DNA of 64,000 bases from Flagellimonas spongiicola (GCF_023502425.1 NZ_JAMFMA010000001.1:682001-746000); one strand, 5' to 3'; numbered from the stretch's first letter, positions 32,244 to 42,299 are shown. Notes: a model not told the origin generated them from the letters alone. Program-made: numbers and translations.

Positions 32244-33101
32244 ATGATTACCCAAAATCAATTTCAAACAGAATTAGACCTTATAATTGCCAATGCCATT
32301 AGAGAGGATGTTGGAGACGGTGACCACAGTTCATTAGCTTGTATTCCCGAAACAGCAACGGGTAAAGCCAAGCTCCTAGTGAAGGATAAAGGTATTTTGG
32401 CTGGCGTGGAGTTTGCCCAACAAGTCTTCAAATACGTAGATCCAAAATTAACTATGGAAGTTCAACTTAAAGATGGTACTGAAGTTAAATACGGCGATAT
32501 CGCATTTTACGTTGAAGGAAGTTCCCAAAGTATTCTAAAAGCAGAACGACTCGTGCTCAATGCTATGCAGCGAATGAGTGCAATAGCTACCAAAACCAAT
32601 TTTTTTGTAACATTATTGGATGGCACGCAGACTAAGATATTGGATACACGTAAGACGACACCTGGAATAAGAGCTTTGGAAAAATGGGCGGTTAAGATTG
32701 GCGGCGGTGAAAATCATAGATTCGCCCTTTATGACATGATCATGCTCAAGGATAATCATATTGACTTTGCAGGAGGTATTAGCGGTGCCATTTCAAAGAC
32801 GAAGAACTACTTGAAGGACAATGGAAAAGATTTAAAAATCATTGTTGAGGCCCGAAATTTGGAAGAAGTGTCAGAAATTTTGGAATCCGGTGGTGTATAT
32901 CGAATCTTATTGGACAATTTCAATTATTTAGATACCCGTAAGGCTGTTCAAATGATTGGCGAAAAATGCCTTACCGAGTCATCCGGCGGGATTACGGAAG
33001 AAACAATCCGCAAATATGCAGAGTGTGGCGTAGATTACATTTCTTCCGGGGCACTTACACATTCGGTCCATAACTTGGATTTAAGTTTAAAAGCTGTTTA
33101 A
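32244..33101 (+). CDS. nadC: Nicotinate-nucleotide pyrophosphorylase (carboxylating)
   Basis: A 285-residue quinolinate phosphoribosyltransferase, which makes nicotinate mononucleotide from quinolinate and PRPP in NAD synthesis. Diagnostic stretches are AIREDVGDGDHSS, then ILDTRKTTPGIRALEKWAVKIGGGENHRFALYD read in order, MLKDNHIDF, and VDYISSGALTHSV at the C-terminal end. The start is ATG 32244; the preceding TTG is unneeded. Its stop codon shares its last base with the next start (TAATG), so the YihY protein is translationally coupled. Confidence 0.97.
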   Translation: MITQNQFQTELDLIIANAIREDVGDGDHSSLACIPETATGKAKLLVKDKGILAGVEFAQQVFKYVDPKLTMEVQLKDGTEVKYGDIAFYVEGSSQSILKAERLVLNAMQRMSAIATKTNFFVTLLDGTQTKILDTRKTTPGIRALEKWAVKIGGGENHRFALYDMIMLKDNHIDFAGGISGAISKTKNYLKDNGKDLKIIVEARNLEEVSEILESGGVYRILLDNFNYLDTRKAVQMIGEKCLTESSGGITEETIRKYAECGVDYISSGALTHSVHNLDLSLKAV

Positions 33102-34078
33102 TGTCAGTTGCAATAGAAGAGCGGTTAGAGAAAATTCCAGTGGTCAATTGGCTGGTTCGATTGCTGAAAAGCATCAAATTAAAGGCATTTGAAGGACTAT
33201 CGTTTTATGACCTCTTGGAAATGTATCTATTGGGCATTGTAAAGGGTACACTATCTGCCCGTGCCAGTTCTATTGCCTTTAGTCTCTTCATGGCCTTGTT
33301 TCCGTTAATGATATTTTTGGTGACGCTGGTTCCATTTTTAATCCCTTATGTTAGCGTGGGAAATGAAAATTTTGACGGACAATTTTTGTTGTTCCTGGAA
33401 TCCTTTTTACCCTCTGCTACCAGCGACTATTTTGGTGAGATCTACCAACAAATCAAAGATCAAAAACGAGGTGGCTTACTTTCTTCTACTTTTTTGCTTT
33501 CCATTTTTTTAGTCGCCAATGGCGTTAATTCCATTTTTGGTGGATTTGAGAATTCATATCATGTGGAGTTGACAAGGAATTTCCTTAGACAATATGCCTA
33601 TGCCTTGATGGTCGGTTTAATACTTTCCATTTTATTGATTGTTGGCGCCGTCGCATTTGTGTATTTCGAATTCTATATTGTGGAATATACTAGCGAGTAT
33701 TTGGGTAAAACACTGGGTTACGATGTGGAAAAAGGAGATACCATAGGCGTACAGTTGACTAAAATCCTGTTTTTTATGGTTTTATCTTATCTAACAACCG
33801 CAATACTCTACTACTTTGGAACTGCAGAGGGGCGTAAGGCAAGATTCTTTTCCGCAGGTGCCTTGATGACCACACTTCTTTTTGTGCTTACTTCCTACCT
33901 GTTTGGTGTTTACGTGGAAAAATTTGCCAGGTACAACGAACTGTATGGTGCACTAGGAGGGTTATTGATTCTTATGGTGTTTATCTGGTTAAATTGTAAC
34001 ATTCTTTTGTTAGGATTTGAGCTTAATGCGACACTAAACTCATTAAAGAAAAAGCATGAAAGGCAAAAAGCTAGTTAA
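33101..34078 (+). CDS. YihY/UPF0761-family inner-membrane protein
   Basis: A 325-residue polytopic protein of the YihY/BrkB family with about six membrane helices. Typical are SARASSIAFSLFMALFPLMIFLVTLVPF near residues 50-78, FLVANGVNSIFGGFENSYHV, and a terminal FIWLNCNILLLGFELNATL. No enzyme motif is present. Despite old annotations as RNase BN, the family's molecular role is unresolved. It starts on the nadC stop codon and overlaps the DUF2147 gene by 23 bases, so the three form one operon. Confidence 0.9.
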   Translation: MSVAIEERLEKIPVVNWLVRLLKSIKLKAFEGLSFYDLLEMYLLGIVKGTLSARASSIAFSLFMALFPLMIFLVTLVPFLIPYVSVGNENFDGQFLLFLESFLPSATSDYFGEIYQQIKDQKRGGLLSSTFLLSIFLVANGVNSIFGGFENSYHVELTRNFLRQYAYALMVGLILSILLIVGAVAFVYFEFYIVEYTSEYLGKTLGYDVEKGDTIGVQLTKILFFMVLSYLTTAILYYFGTAEGRKARFFSAGALMTTLLFVLTSYLFGVYVEKFARYNELYGALGGLLILMVFIWLNCNILLLGFELNATLNSLKKKHERQKAS

Positions 34079-34505
34079 CGGAAGCATTTTAATACTATGC
34101 TTGTTTTACTGTTTGAGTGTGCGTTCCCAATCGGTTTTCGGTAAATGGCGCACTGTGGATGATATAAGTGGCGTAACCAAGGGGATTGTGGAAGTCTATG
34201 AAAAAAATGGCTTGCTACAAGCAAAAATTGTGAAGATACTTGAAAAGGGTAGGGAGAATGCGGTATGTATCAAATGTAAGGGTGATTTAAAAGATAAGCC
34301 GGTTCTAGGTATGCATGTGATGCAAAACTTCAAACCCAACAATAAAGGAGAGTACAAGGGCAGTACGTTACTGGAGCCTGAAAGTGGCACTACCTTCCGC
34401 GGTAAGGTTTGGTTGGATCCAGAGGATAGCAATAAATTAATGGTAAGAGGGTATCTTGCCTTCTTTTACCGGACCCAGACCTGGCATCGGTTAACAGAGG
34501 AATAG
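34056..34505 (+). CDS. DUF2147 exported protein
   Basis: A 149-residue exported protein. It has a signal sequence (GSILILCLFYCLSVRSQ) followed by the DUF2147 fold: SVFGKWRTVDDISGVTKGIVEVY, ICIKCKGDLKDKP-like Cys pair (C-x2-C), GMHVMQNFK and FRGKVWLDPEDSNKLMVRGY. Lipocalin-like small beta-barrels of this family sit in the periplasm; no enzyme activity is known. The start ATG 34056 lies within the YihY gene, and priA follows after 3 bp. That makes nadC-yihY-DUF2147-priA a tightly packed rightward unit. Confidence 0.88.
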   Translation: MKGKKLVNGSILILCLFYCLSVRSQSVFGKWRTVDDISGVTKGIVEVYEKNGLLQAKIVKILEKGRENAVCIKCKGDLKDKPVLGMHVMQNFKPNNKGEYKGSTLLEPESGTTFRGKVWLDPEDSNKLMVRGYLAFFYRTQTWHRLTEE

Positions 34506-34508
34506 TGT

Positions 34509-36965
34509 ATGCAGTATTTTTTGGATGTGGTGCTCCCCATTCCATTGGAGCGTCTTTTTACCTATAGGATATCTGAGCAGGAGGCCAAGTTTCTTGTCCC
34601 AGGTATGCGTGTGGCGGTACCCTTTGGCAAATCCAAAATTTACACCGCTTTGGCGTTTCAAGTGCATGAAAATGCACCCACCGCTTACGAGGCCAAAGCA
34701 ATTTACCAAATACTTGATGAAGATCCTTTGGTCAATGGATTTCAGCTAAAACATTGGCAGTGGATTGCCAGTTACTACATGTGCACCATGGGAGAAGTTC
34801 TCCGCAGTGCCCTGCCCAGTGCCTTTTTGTTGGAAAGCGAAACCTTGATTTTACCCAACAAAGAAGCCGAAATTGATGAAATGGGCCTTAAGGATGATGA
34901 ATTCTTGATTTTTGAGGCATTACAACATCAATCTTCTTTGAAAGTAGGGGAGGTAAGCGGAATTGTGGATAAAAAAAATGTCCTTCCTCTCGTAAACCGA
35001 TTGGTTCAAAAAGGTGTGATTTTACAAAAGGAGGAATTGTATGAACAGTACAAACCAAAATTGGTCCGTTATGTAAAACTAGGAGAGGCGTATCAATCGG
35101 AAGAAAAACTGGAAGCATTGCTTAACGAATTGACCAGGGCGCCAAAGCAGAGTCAGGTTGTATTATCCTTGTTTCAATTGGAAGCCTCCACCAAAAAACC
35201 AATTCGTGTGTCCGATTTAGAACGCGATAGTGGTGCATCCAAGGCTGTCATAAAAGCGTTGATAGATAAAGACATACTTGATGAATACCACCTTCGAAGA
35301 GATCGGGTGGAACAAGGTCAGGAATCCGATTCCGTAGCGCATATTTTGTTGAATGAACATCAGCAAAAGGCTTTGGACGCAATTCAACAAGGTTTTGCCA
35401 ATTCAAAACCAGTGCTGCTTCATGGGGTAACTTCTGCAGGTAAGACCGAAGTATACTTTAAATTGATTCAGGAGGCACTAAATGATGAAAGGCAAGTACT
35501 TTATTTACTTCCTGAAATTGCATTGACCACCCAGTTGATCAATAGACTACAACATTATTTCGGTTCCAAGGTGTCCGTTTATCATTCCAAATACAGCATT
35601 CATGAACGAGTAGAAGTTTGGAATAACGTCCGCGAGAATGCCGAAAAGGCCCGAATAGTCATTGGAGCACGTTCCGCTCTTTTCTTGCCCTTTTCCAATT
35701 TGGGGTTAATTGTTATTGATGAAGAACATGAGAGTTCATTCAAACAATTTGATCCAGCACCGCGTTATCATGCTCGGGATGCGTCCATAGTTTTGGCAAA
35801 TCTACATGGTGCAAAATGTTTATTGGGCTCGGCTACGCCAAGTATTGAGAGCATGGATAATGCTAAAAAAAATAAATACGGATATGCGTCCATTGCCTAT
35901 CGCTATGGTAATGTTTTGCTTCCGGATATCAATTTGGTGGATATTAAGGAAGCTACTCGAAAAAAAAGAATGAAAGGGCATTTTTCTGAAACCTTGTTCA
36001 CTGCAATAGAAGAAGCTTTGGAGGAAGGTGAGCAAGTAATTCTGTTTCAGAACAGGCGCGGTTTTGCACCCATTGTGGAATGTACAACATGTGGACATTC
36101 GGCCCAATGTCCCAATTGCGATGTCAGCCTTACTTATCATCAACATAGGAATCAATTGCGTTGCCATTATTGCGGTTACCATATGGCATTGCAACAAGCA
36201 TGTTTGGCCTGTGGCAGTCATACTTTAGATAAAAAAGGTTTTGGTACAGAGCAAATAGAACAAGAACTAAAGGAGCTTTTCCCTGAGGCCAAAACAGGAA
36301 GAATGGATTTGGATACGACTCGGGGCAAATATGCTTATGAAAAAATAATCACCGCCTTTGAGCAACAAGAGATGGATATCTTGGTCGGAACACAGATGGT
36401 GACCAAGGGATTGGATTTTAGAAATGTGAGTTTGGTGGGTATCATGAATGCTGATTCTTTATTGAATTTTCCAGATTACCGTGCGCATGAAAGAAGTTAT
36501 CAGTTGTTGACTCAAGTGGCTGGTAGGGCCGGAAGAACTAAAAAAAGGGGACGGGTACTTATTCAAACGTATAACCCATACCATCAAATATTGCAGCAAG
36601 TAACGACAAACAGTTATGATAAAATGTTTGCAGAACAATATTATGAAAGAGAGCAATTTAAGTATCCGCCTTTGGTGCGCATCATTAAATTGACCCTAAA
36701 GGATCGGGATTACAATAAACTCAATGAAGCATCGGATTGGTTTGCTGGTTCCTTGCGAAATGTTTTGGGTCAACAAGTCCTGGGACCAGAATACCCACCC
36801 GTTTCAAGAATCCGAAGACACTACCTAAAAAACATTTTGGTGAAGACGCCCAGGAATCTCTCCATTGCACAAACAAAAAATAGCATTAAAAGAATTGAAA
36901 AATCTTTTAATGCTATTTCCAAGTATAAAAGTGTACGACTGATCTACAATGTAGACCACATATAA
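34509..36965 (+). CDS. priA: Primosomal protein N' (replication restart helicase PriA)
   Basis: An 818-residue superfamily 2 helicase that recognises stalled forks and reloads the replisome. The N-terminal 3'-end-binding domain (FLDVVLPIPLERLFTYRI) is followed by Walker A GVTSAGKTEVY, DEEH in LIVIDEEHESSFKQ, and an LLGSATPSIES motif III. Zinc-binding Cys pairs lie in CTTCGHSAQCPNCDVSL and CHYCG, with CLACG after. The helicase C-terminal part has GTQMVTKGLDF and AGRAGR. All eight zinc cysteines are present. Length is slightly above E. coli PriA. The stop codon is 5 bp from the convergent LytTR regulator's. Confidence 0.97.
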   Translation: MQYFLDVVLPIPLERLFTYRISEQEAKFLVPGMRVAVPFGKSKIYTALAFQVHENAPTAYEAKAIYQILDEDPLVNGFQLKHWQWIASYYMCTMGEVLRSALPSAFLLESETLILPNKEAEIDEMGLKDDEFLIFEALQHQSSLKVGEVSGIVDKKNVLPLVNRLVQKGVILQKEELYEQYKPKLVRYVKLGEAYQSEEKLEALLNELTRAPKQSQVVLSLFQLEASTKKPIRVSDLERDSGASKAVIKALIDKDILDEYHLRRDRVEQGQESDSVAHILLNEHQQKALDAIQQGFANSKPVLLHGVTSAGKTEVYFKLIQEALNDERQVLYLLPEIALTTQLINRLQHYFGSKVSVYHSKYSIHERVEVWNNVRENAEKARIVIGARSALFLPFSNLGLIVIDEEHESSFKQFDPAPRYHARDASIVLANLHGAKCLLGSATPSIESMDNAKKNKYGYASIAYRYGNVLLPDINLVDIKEATRKKRMKGHFSETLFTAIEEALEEGEQVILFQNRRGFAPIVECTTCGHSAQCPNCDVSLTYHQHRNQLRCHYCGYHMALQQACLACGSHTLDKKGFGTEQIEQELKELFPEAKTGRMDLDTTRGKYAYEKIITAFEQQEMDILVGTQMVTKGLDFRNVSLVGIMNADSLLNFPDYRAHERSYQLLTQVAGRAGRTKKRGRVLIQTYNPYHQILQQVTTNSYDKMFAEQYYEREQFKYPPLVRIIKLTLKDRDYNKLNEASDWFAGSLRNVLGQQVLGPEYPPVSRIRRHYLKNILVKTPRNLSIAQTKNSIKRIEKSFNAISKYKSVRLIYNVDHI

Positions 36966-36970
36966 TCGTC

Positions 36971-37663
36971 TTATACGTTTGCTAGAGCCTCTGCGAGCTC
37001 TGTCTTTTTGTTTCTGCTCAACGGAATCTGTCTTCCCCCTACCTCTACATTCTTACTGTTGAACTTTTCTATTTTTTCCAGATTGACAATATAGGATTTG
37101 TGAATCCTTAGGAATTTTTCAGCCGGTAATTGTTTTTCAAAAGCTTTCATGGTGGAAAGGATAACAATGTTGGCCTCATCGGTTACTAACTTAATGTAGT
37201 CGCCCAATGCTTCAATCCATTTAATATCGTTTAAGATAACCTTACGTTTCTTAAGGTTACTTTTTACAAAGATGTGCTCTTCATCCTCATCCACACGGTT
37301 CATCTGCTCGTATTTGGCAACAGCTCTTTTTACAGAGGATTCAAAACGTGCAAGTGTGATGGGTTTATGAAGGTAATCAGTTACATCATAATCAAAAGCT
37401 TTTAAGGCATAATCCGGTTTTCCGGTGATTAAAATAACCTGTGGTGGGTTTTCCAAAGCTTCCAATAAATCAAATCCGCTGATGATAGGCATTTCTACAT
37501 CAAGGAAGATCAAATCGATGTCGTGGTTCTTTAATCCGTTTTTGGCTTCAATAGCATTACTGTATTCAGCTACCAAGGCAAGATGAGGGTGATTGTTGAC
37601 TAATTTTGCAACGGCCATCCGCTGCATGGAAGAGTCGTCTACAATTATACTTTTTAATTTCAT
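36971..37663 (-). CDS. LytTR-family response regulator
   Basis: A 230-residue two-domain regulator. The receiver has acidic residues DDSS at the start, phospho-acceptor Asp in LIFLDVEMPIISGFDL and Lys in LITGKPDYALKAFDY. The C-terminal LytTR DNA-binding domain includes VKSNLKKRKVILNDIKWIEALGDYIKLVT and the basic RIHKSYIVNLEKI. Homologs usually pair with a LytS-type histidine kinase, but none is beside it here. A 236-bp gap separates it from the divergent ribosomal operon. The target genes are unknown. Confidence 0.93.
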   Translation of the reverse strand: MKLKSIIVDDSSMQRMAVAKLVNNHPHLALVAEYSNAIEAKNGLKNHDIDLIFLDVEMPIISGFDLLEALENPPQVILITGKPDYALKAFDYDVTDYLHKPITLARFESSVKRAVAKYEQMNRVDEDEEHIFVKSNLKKRKVILNDIKWIEALGDYIKLVTDEANIVILSTMKAFEKQLPAEKFLRIHKSYIVNLEKIEKFNSKNVEVGGRQIPLSRNKKTELAEALANV

Positions 37664-37846
37664 AGAATGGGGTGATTTGTAGGGTTTTAAATCATCGGCA
37701 AATTACACAAAAACAACGTTTAAGTGCAACAAAAGATGTAAACATGGTCTATTTTGTTGTGTACATTACCATATACGTTACGTAGGTTTAAATGGTTCAT
37801 AATTGTTAATAACTATTGACTCTTAAACGAAGAATTTCACCTTTTC

Positions 37847-37877
37847 TTGCGGAGATGAGCTTTTATTACTAATTTTG
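37847..37877 (+). promoter_or_regulatory. Sigma-A promoter of the rpsF-rpsR-rplI operon
   Basis: TTG (37847-37849), a 20-base spacer and TAATTTTG (37870-37877) match the Bacteroidota consensus exactly. The box ends 22 bases before the rpsF ATG, giving a short leader. Confidence 0.75.
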
Positions 37878-37899
37878 CGCTCCTTTAAAATAATAATGT

Positions 37900-38238
37900 A
37901 TGAACCATTACGAAACTGTTTTCATTTTGAATCCCGTTCTATCTGAGACCCAGATAGAGGAAACAGTCAAGAAATTTGAAGATTTCTTGATTAAGAATGG
38001 TGGCAAAATGGTCTCCAAGGAAAACTGGGGACTTAAGAAATTAGCCTATCCCATTCAACACAAAAAAAGTGGCTTTTACCACTTATTTGAATTTACCGTT
38101 CCAGGTGAGGTAATTACCCCTTACGAATTGGAATTTAGAAGAGATGAACGAGTTATGCGTTTCTTGACCGTTAAGTTGGACAAACACGCTATTGCTTGGG
38201 CAGAGAAAAGAAGAACCAAATTAAAAGCAAACGCATAG
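37900..38238 (+). CDS. rpsF: 30S ribosomal protein S6
   Basis: A 112-residue S6, which binds 16S rRNA as a heterodimer with S18. The N-terminus NHYETVFILNPVLSETQIEETVKKF, the KENWGLKKLAYPIQHKKSGFYHLFEF strand pair (which packs on S18) and ERVMRFLTVKLDKHAIAW are characteristic. Order rpsF-rpsR-rplI is the common bacterial operon, here without ssb or priB between. It is driven by a textbook sigma-A promoter. Confidence 0.98.
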   Translation: MNHYETVFILNPVLSETQIEETVKKFEDFLIKNGGKMVSKENWGLKKLAYPIQHKKSGFYHLFEFTVPGEVITPYELEFRRDERVMRFLTVKLDKHAIAWAEKRRTKLKANA

Positions 38239-38241
38239 GGT

Positions 38242-38538
38242 ATGGCATCTATTGAACAACAAGCAAAGTCTAAAAAAGATGGGGAAATCAGGTATTTGAC
38301 CCCATTGAATATTGAGACCAACAAACAAAAGAAGTATTGCAGGTTCAAAAAATCAGGTATCAAGTATATCGATTACAAAGACCCAGATTTCTTGATGAAG
38401 TTGGTAAACGAGCAAGGTAAATTATTGCCAAGAAGACTTACAGGAACTTCCTTGAAATACCAAAGAAAAGTGGCTCAAGCCGTTAAACGTGCACGTCACC
38501 TAGCTTTAATGCCGTACGTAGGCGATATGTTGAAATAA
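38242..38538 (+). CDS. rpsR: 30S ribosomal protein S18
   Basis: A 98-residue S18 with the typical core [22 protein letters not shown], then [33 protein letters not shown] read in order. It carries about 20 extra N-terminal residues ([18 protein letters not shown]) compared with E. coli S18, which is usual in this phylum. Three bases separate it from rpsF and 13 from rplI. Confidence 0.98.
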   Translation: MASIEQQAKSKKDGEIRYLTPLNIETNKQKKYCRFKKSGIKYIDYKDPDFLMKLVNEQGKLLPRRLTGTSLKYQRKVAQAVKRARHLALMPYVGDMLK

Positions 38539-38551
38539 AAAATACTGAAGA

Positions 38552-39004
38552 ATGGAACTTATTCTAAAAGAAGATATACAGGATTTAGGATTTAAGGACG
38601 ATATCGTTACGGTAAAGAACGGTTACGGAAGAAATTACCTTATTCCTAAAGGATTGGCTGCGTTGGCTACTCCGTCAGCAAAAAAAGTTTTGGCTGAAAA
38701 CCTTAGACAACGTGCGCACAAGGAAAAGAAAATTATTGATGAGGCCAACACTAAGGCAGAAGCCTTGAAACAATTGGAAATCAGAATTCCTGCAAAAGTA
38801 GGAGCTGGTGACAAATTGTTTGGTTCAGTAAGCAACATTGATTTGGCTGCTGCATTGGATAAAGCTGGTCATCAAATCGAAAGAAAGTTTATCAATATCA
38901 AAGGTGGAACCATTAAAAGAGTTGGGCCATATGATGCTCAAATCAGGTTGCACAGGGAAGTTATCGTTGATTTTCCATTTGAGGTAATCTCCGAAGCCAA
39001 GTAG
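38552..39004 (+). CDS. rplI: 50S ribosomal protein L9
   Basis: A 150-residue L9. The N-terminal rRNA-binding domain MELILKEDIQDLGFKDDIVTVKNGYGRNYLIPKG (read in order) connects through a long charged helix (ENLRQRAHKEKKIIDEANTKAEA) to the C-terminal domain with KLFGSVSNIDLAAAL. The length is standard. It is the last gene of the operon, with an intrinsic terminator starting 30 bases after the stop. Confidence 0.98.
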   Translation: MELILKEDIQDLGFKDDIVTVKNGYGRNYLIPKGLAALATPSAKKVLAENLRQRAHKEKKIIDEANTKAEALKQLEIRIPAKVGAGDKLFGSVSNIDLAAALDKAGHQIERKFINIKGGTIKRVGPYDAQIRLHREVIVDFPFEVISEAK

Positions 39005-39033
39005 GAAAACACTTTATTTTCGGTTGATAAGTT

Positions 39034-39063
39034 AAAAAGAGCTATGCGTGCATAGCTCTTTTT
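39034..39063 (+). terminator. Intrinsic terminator after rplI
   Basis: A perfect 13-bp stem (AAAAAGAGCTATG with its complement, loop CGTG) runs straight into a T-run. A possible -7 box TATGTTTG for the next gene follows at 39070-39077. Confidence 0.93.
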
Positions 39064-39100
39064 TTTGTTTATGTTTGTAGTTACTCAAAACTAACTCTAC

Positions 39101-42100
39101 ATGAAGAACATTTTAGCAATCGGAACACTGTTTTTAATGGTGTTCACATCGGGTTTTGCCCAAGTCACGACATCCAACATCAGGGGAACTGTTGTTGATG
39201 ATCAGAACGCTCCACTCTTTGGAGCAAACGTAGTTGCTGTTCACACTCCAACGGGAACACGCTACGGTGCCATAACCAATGAAGAAGGACGTTTTAACTT
39301 ATTGAACTTAAGGGTTGGTGGACCGTATGAGGTTACCATTTCTTATGTAGGTTTTGCAACAAACGTTAAAAACGAAGTTTTCCTTTCCTTGGGTAAAACG
39401 TATAATCATAACATTTCCATGGTATCAGACAGCCAAGCACTCGATGAAGTAGTGGTGGTATCTGATCAAACCGGGACTTTTGGTAGTGATAGAACGGGTG
39501 CGGAAACCAGTGTGGGTAGAAGGGAATTGACTCGATTGCCTACCATTTCCAGATCAACAAATGATTTTACGCGATTGGAACCCACTGCCAGCGCGGGATC
39601 GTTTGGCGGTCGAAATGATCAATTCAATAATTTTTCATTGGACGGAGCTATTTTCAATAATCCATTTGGTTTGGATGCCGCACAACCCGGTGGGCAAACG
39701 GAAGCTAATCCAATTTCCATTGATGCGATTGAGCAAATTCAAGTTAGTACAGCACCTTACGATGTTACCCAATCTGGATTCACGGGTGCTTCTGTGAACG
39801 CGGTTACTAAAAGTGGAACCAATGAGTTTTATGGAACGGTTTATGGATTTTATCGCAATGAAAGCTTAACCGGAGGCAAGGTAGGTGGAGATGATGTCTT
39901 TAAAGCTGATTTGAGTCAGTCCCAGTACGGTATTAGTATTGGTGGTCCAATAGTGAAGAACAAATTATTCTTCTTTGCCAACTTTGAAAAGGACGATAGA
40001 ACGGATTTAGGATCTAATGGATTTGTACCGAATAGAGGTTCTGGAGCCATCAATGAATCTAGGGTGTTGGCATCAGATTTTGAATTGGTATCCAATATAT
40101 TAAGCCAAGTTTCAATTGGAGATGGTGTATTCTACAATCCAGGGCGATATGAAGGCTTCAATTTTGATCAAGAATCTACCAAAGGTATTTTTAAATTGGA
40201 TTGGAACATCAATGAAAATAACAGATTGGCCATTATCTACAATTTCTTGGATGCATCCAAAGAAAAACCTGCGCATCCAACCGCATTGGGCTTTAGAGGA
40301 CCAAATTTGAGCACACTGCAATTTGAAAATGCTGGGTATGAAATAAACAATAGGATTCGGTCCGTACAGTTGGAATTGAATTCTACATTATCTGATGAAG
40401 CCATCAACAAACTACAGGTTGGTTATACCCATTTTGATGATTTCAGGAATCCACTTTCAACTCCTGCACCTACTATCACATTGCTGGACGAAAATGGTGC
40501 ATCAAATTACATCATTGCCGGTCATGAACCTTTTTCAATCAACAATAGATTGGATCAAAAAGTTTTTCAATTGACTAACAATCTTAACTTTTTTAAAGGG
40601 GACCATACCTTTACAGTAGGTTTCTCATTTGAAAAGTTTGAGTTTGACAATTCATTTAATTTAGGCGTATATGGGGCTCAAGGTGTATTCTTTCCAACAG
40701 GTTCCATAGCGGATTTCCGAGGACTGGATGCGGCTGGTGAAGCAGCATTGGTTAATTTTTATCAGGGTGCGTTCAATGCGGCAAGGGCTGCGGACAATGC
40801 TTTGAATGCTGCAGGTGAAGGAAATCCTGGAGGATGGGCATTAGCAGAAACCAACGTAGGGCAAATGGCATTTTATGTTCAAGACGAATGGAATGCTTCC
40901 GAAAACTTTAAGTTAACCTATGGATTGCGTGTGGATAGACCTTTGTATTTTGATTCTGCCCAAAAGGCACAGGATGTAATTGATAGGGCGCCTGCTGTTG
41001 TACCGGATATTCCATATGTGAATCCTAATAACGGAGAAACGGTCTTGATAGACAATACCCAATTGCCGACCAATGCCTGGTTGATTTCACCACGTGTCGG
41101 GTTTAACTGGGATGTGGAAAATGCAAATAACCTGCAAATTCGAGGTGGGTCAGGTATTTTTACCGGTCGTTTTCCATTTGTGTGGTTAGGAAATCAAATA
41201 GCCAATCCGAACGTATTTTTCCTAACCGCTGTTGATCCAGATTTCCAATGGCCGCAGGTCTGGAGAACCAGTTTGGGTGTGGACAAGCAATTGGAAAGTG
41301 GTTGGATATTGACTGCTGACCTATCGTACTCCAAGGATTTTAATGGTCCACATGTGCAAAACTGGGGCTTGCTACCTCCATCCCAAAACCTTCAAGGGGT
41401 TGATAACAGACCAGTTTATGCAGCTACTGATTTGATAAATAACGCCTATGTTTTCTCAAATTCTGATGAAGGAAGAATATGGAATGCGGTTTTTAAAGGA
41501 CAGAAAACATGGGACAATGGATTATACGCAAGTTTGGCCTATAGCTATTTAAATTCGAAGGATGTAAATTCCATTGAAGCAGAAATTACTAGTGATGCTT
41601 TTGCTGCTAATGCTATTGTTGATGATGCCAACGCAGATGTACTTTCCTATTCAAGATACGGTGATACACATCGTTTTGTTGGGGTGATTTCCAAAGCATT
41701 CAAAACTGGAACTACGGTATCCACGTTCTTTGAATATGCGCAAGGCGGAAGGTTCAACTATATCTATGGTGGGGACATAAACAGAGATGGTTCTAGTATC
41801 AATGACCTATTATACATTCCAACTGCCGCGGAAGTCAACCAGATGAATTTTGCTGAGCCCGGGGATGCTGCTGCATTTGAAGCATTCATCCAACAAGATG
41901 ATTATTTAAGTGATAACAGGGGGTCTTATGCTGAACGTTACGGGGCTTTGGCACCATGGAGAGGACGTTGGGACCTGAAAGTACTTCAAGACATCAAAAT
42001 TGCAAATAAAAATACCATCCAGTTAAGTTTGGATGTTTTGAACGTTGGAAATCTAATCAGTTCTGATTGGGGAATTGTTGAAATCCCTACGAACCAGCAA

Positions 42101-42238
42101 GTATTGGGGGTAACCATAGATGATAACAATAATCCAACCTATAGTTTTGATGAAAATCTAACAGAAACATTTAGTTCAGATACAAGCTTGCTTTCTAGAT
42201 GGCAAGCGCAGTTTGGTGTGCGCTACATCTTCAACTAA
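39101..42238 (+). CDS. Oar-like TonB-dependent outer-membrane protein
   Basis: A 1045-residue outer-membrane protein with signal MKNILAIGTLFLMVFTSGFAQ. A carboxypeptidase-regulatory-like domain follows at about 22-115 (SNIRGTVVDDQNAPLFGANVVAVHT). Then comes a plug with LDEVVVVSDQTG, FNNFSLDGAIFNNPFGLD and GASVNAVTKSGTNEFYGTVYGFYRNE, and a long barrel ending QFGVRYIFN. The NAVTKSGTNEFHG-like pattern marks the Oar/OmpA-related subfamily found as TonB-dependent receptors or adhesins; the ligand is unknown. It stands alone, with no susD-like partner, between its own terminator and the rplI terminator. Confidence 0.9.
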   Translation: MKNILAIGTLFLMVFTSGFAQVTTSNIRGTVVDDQNAPLFGANVVAVHTPTGTRYGAITNEEGRFNLLNLRVGGPYEVTISYVGFATNVKNEVFLSLGKTYNHNISMVSDSQALDEVVVVSDQTGTFGSDRTGAETSVGRRELTRLPTISRSTNDFTRLEPTASAGSFGGRNDQFNNFSLDGAIFNNPFGLDAAQPGGQTEANPISIDAIEQIQVSTAPYDVTQSGFTGASVNAVTKSGTNEFYGTVYGFYRNESLTGGKVGGDDVFKADLSQSQYGISIGGPIVKNKLFFFANFEKDDRTDLGSNGFVPNRGSGAINESRVLASDFELVSNILSQVSIGDGVFYNPGRYEGFNFDQESTKGIFKLDWNINENNRLAIIYNFLDASKEKPAHPTALGFRGPNLSTLQFENAGYEINNRIRSVQLELNSTLSDEAINKLQVGYTHFDDFRNPLSTPAPTITLLDENGASNYIIAGHEPFSINNRLDQKVFQLTNNLNFFKGDHTFTVGFSFEKFEFDNSFNLGVYGAQGVFFPTGSIADFRGLDAAGEAALVNFYQGAFNAARAADNALNAAGEGNPGGWALAETNVGQMAFYVQDEWNASENFKLTYGLRVDRPLYFDSAQKAQDVIDRAPAVVPDIPYVNPNNGETVLIDNTQLPTNAWLISPRVGFNWDVENANNLQIRGGSGIFTGRFPFVWLGNQIANPNVFFLTAVDPDFQWPQVWRTSLGVDKQLESGWILTADLSYSKDFNGPHVQNWGLLPPSQNLQGVDNRPVYAATDLINNAYVFSNSDEGRIWNAVFKGQKTWDNGLYASLAYSYLNSKDVNSIEAEITSDAFAANAIVDDANADVLSYSRYGDTHRFVGVISKAFKTGTTVSTFFEYAQGGRFNYIYGGDINRDGSSINDLLYIPTAAEVNQMNFAEPGDAAAFEAFIQQDDYLSDNRGSYAERYGALAPWRGRWDLKVLQDIKIANKNTIQLSLDVLNVGNLISSDWGIVEIPTNQQVLGVTIDDNNNPTYSFDENLTETFSSDTSLLSRWQAQFGVRYIFN

Positions 42239-42259
42239 TTAAGGCAAATTTATAAGGGA

Positions 42260-42285
42260 AAAGGTCGTGCGAAAGCCCGGCCTTT
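42260..42285 (+). terminator. Intrinsic terminator after the Oar-like gene
   Basis: An 8-bp stem (AAAGGTCG with CGGCCTTT, one G-T pair) is followed by TTTATTTTT. It ends 15 bases before the DUF6495 start codon. Confidence 0.8.
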
Positions 42286-42299
42286 TTTATTTTTGCCCG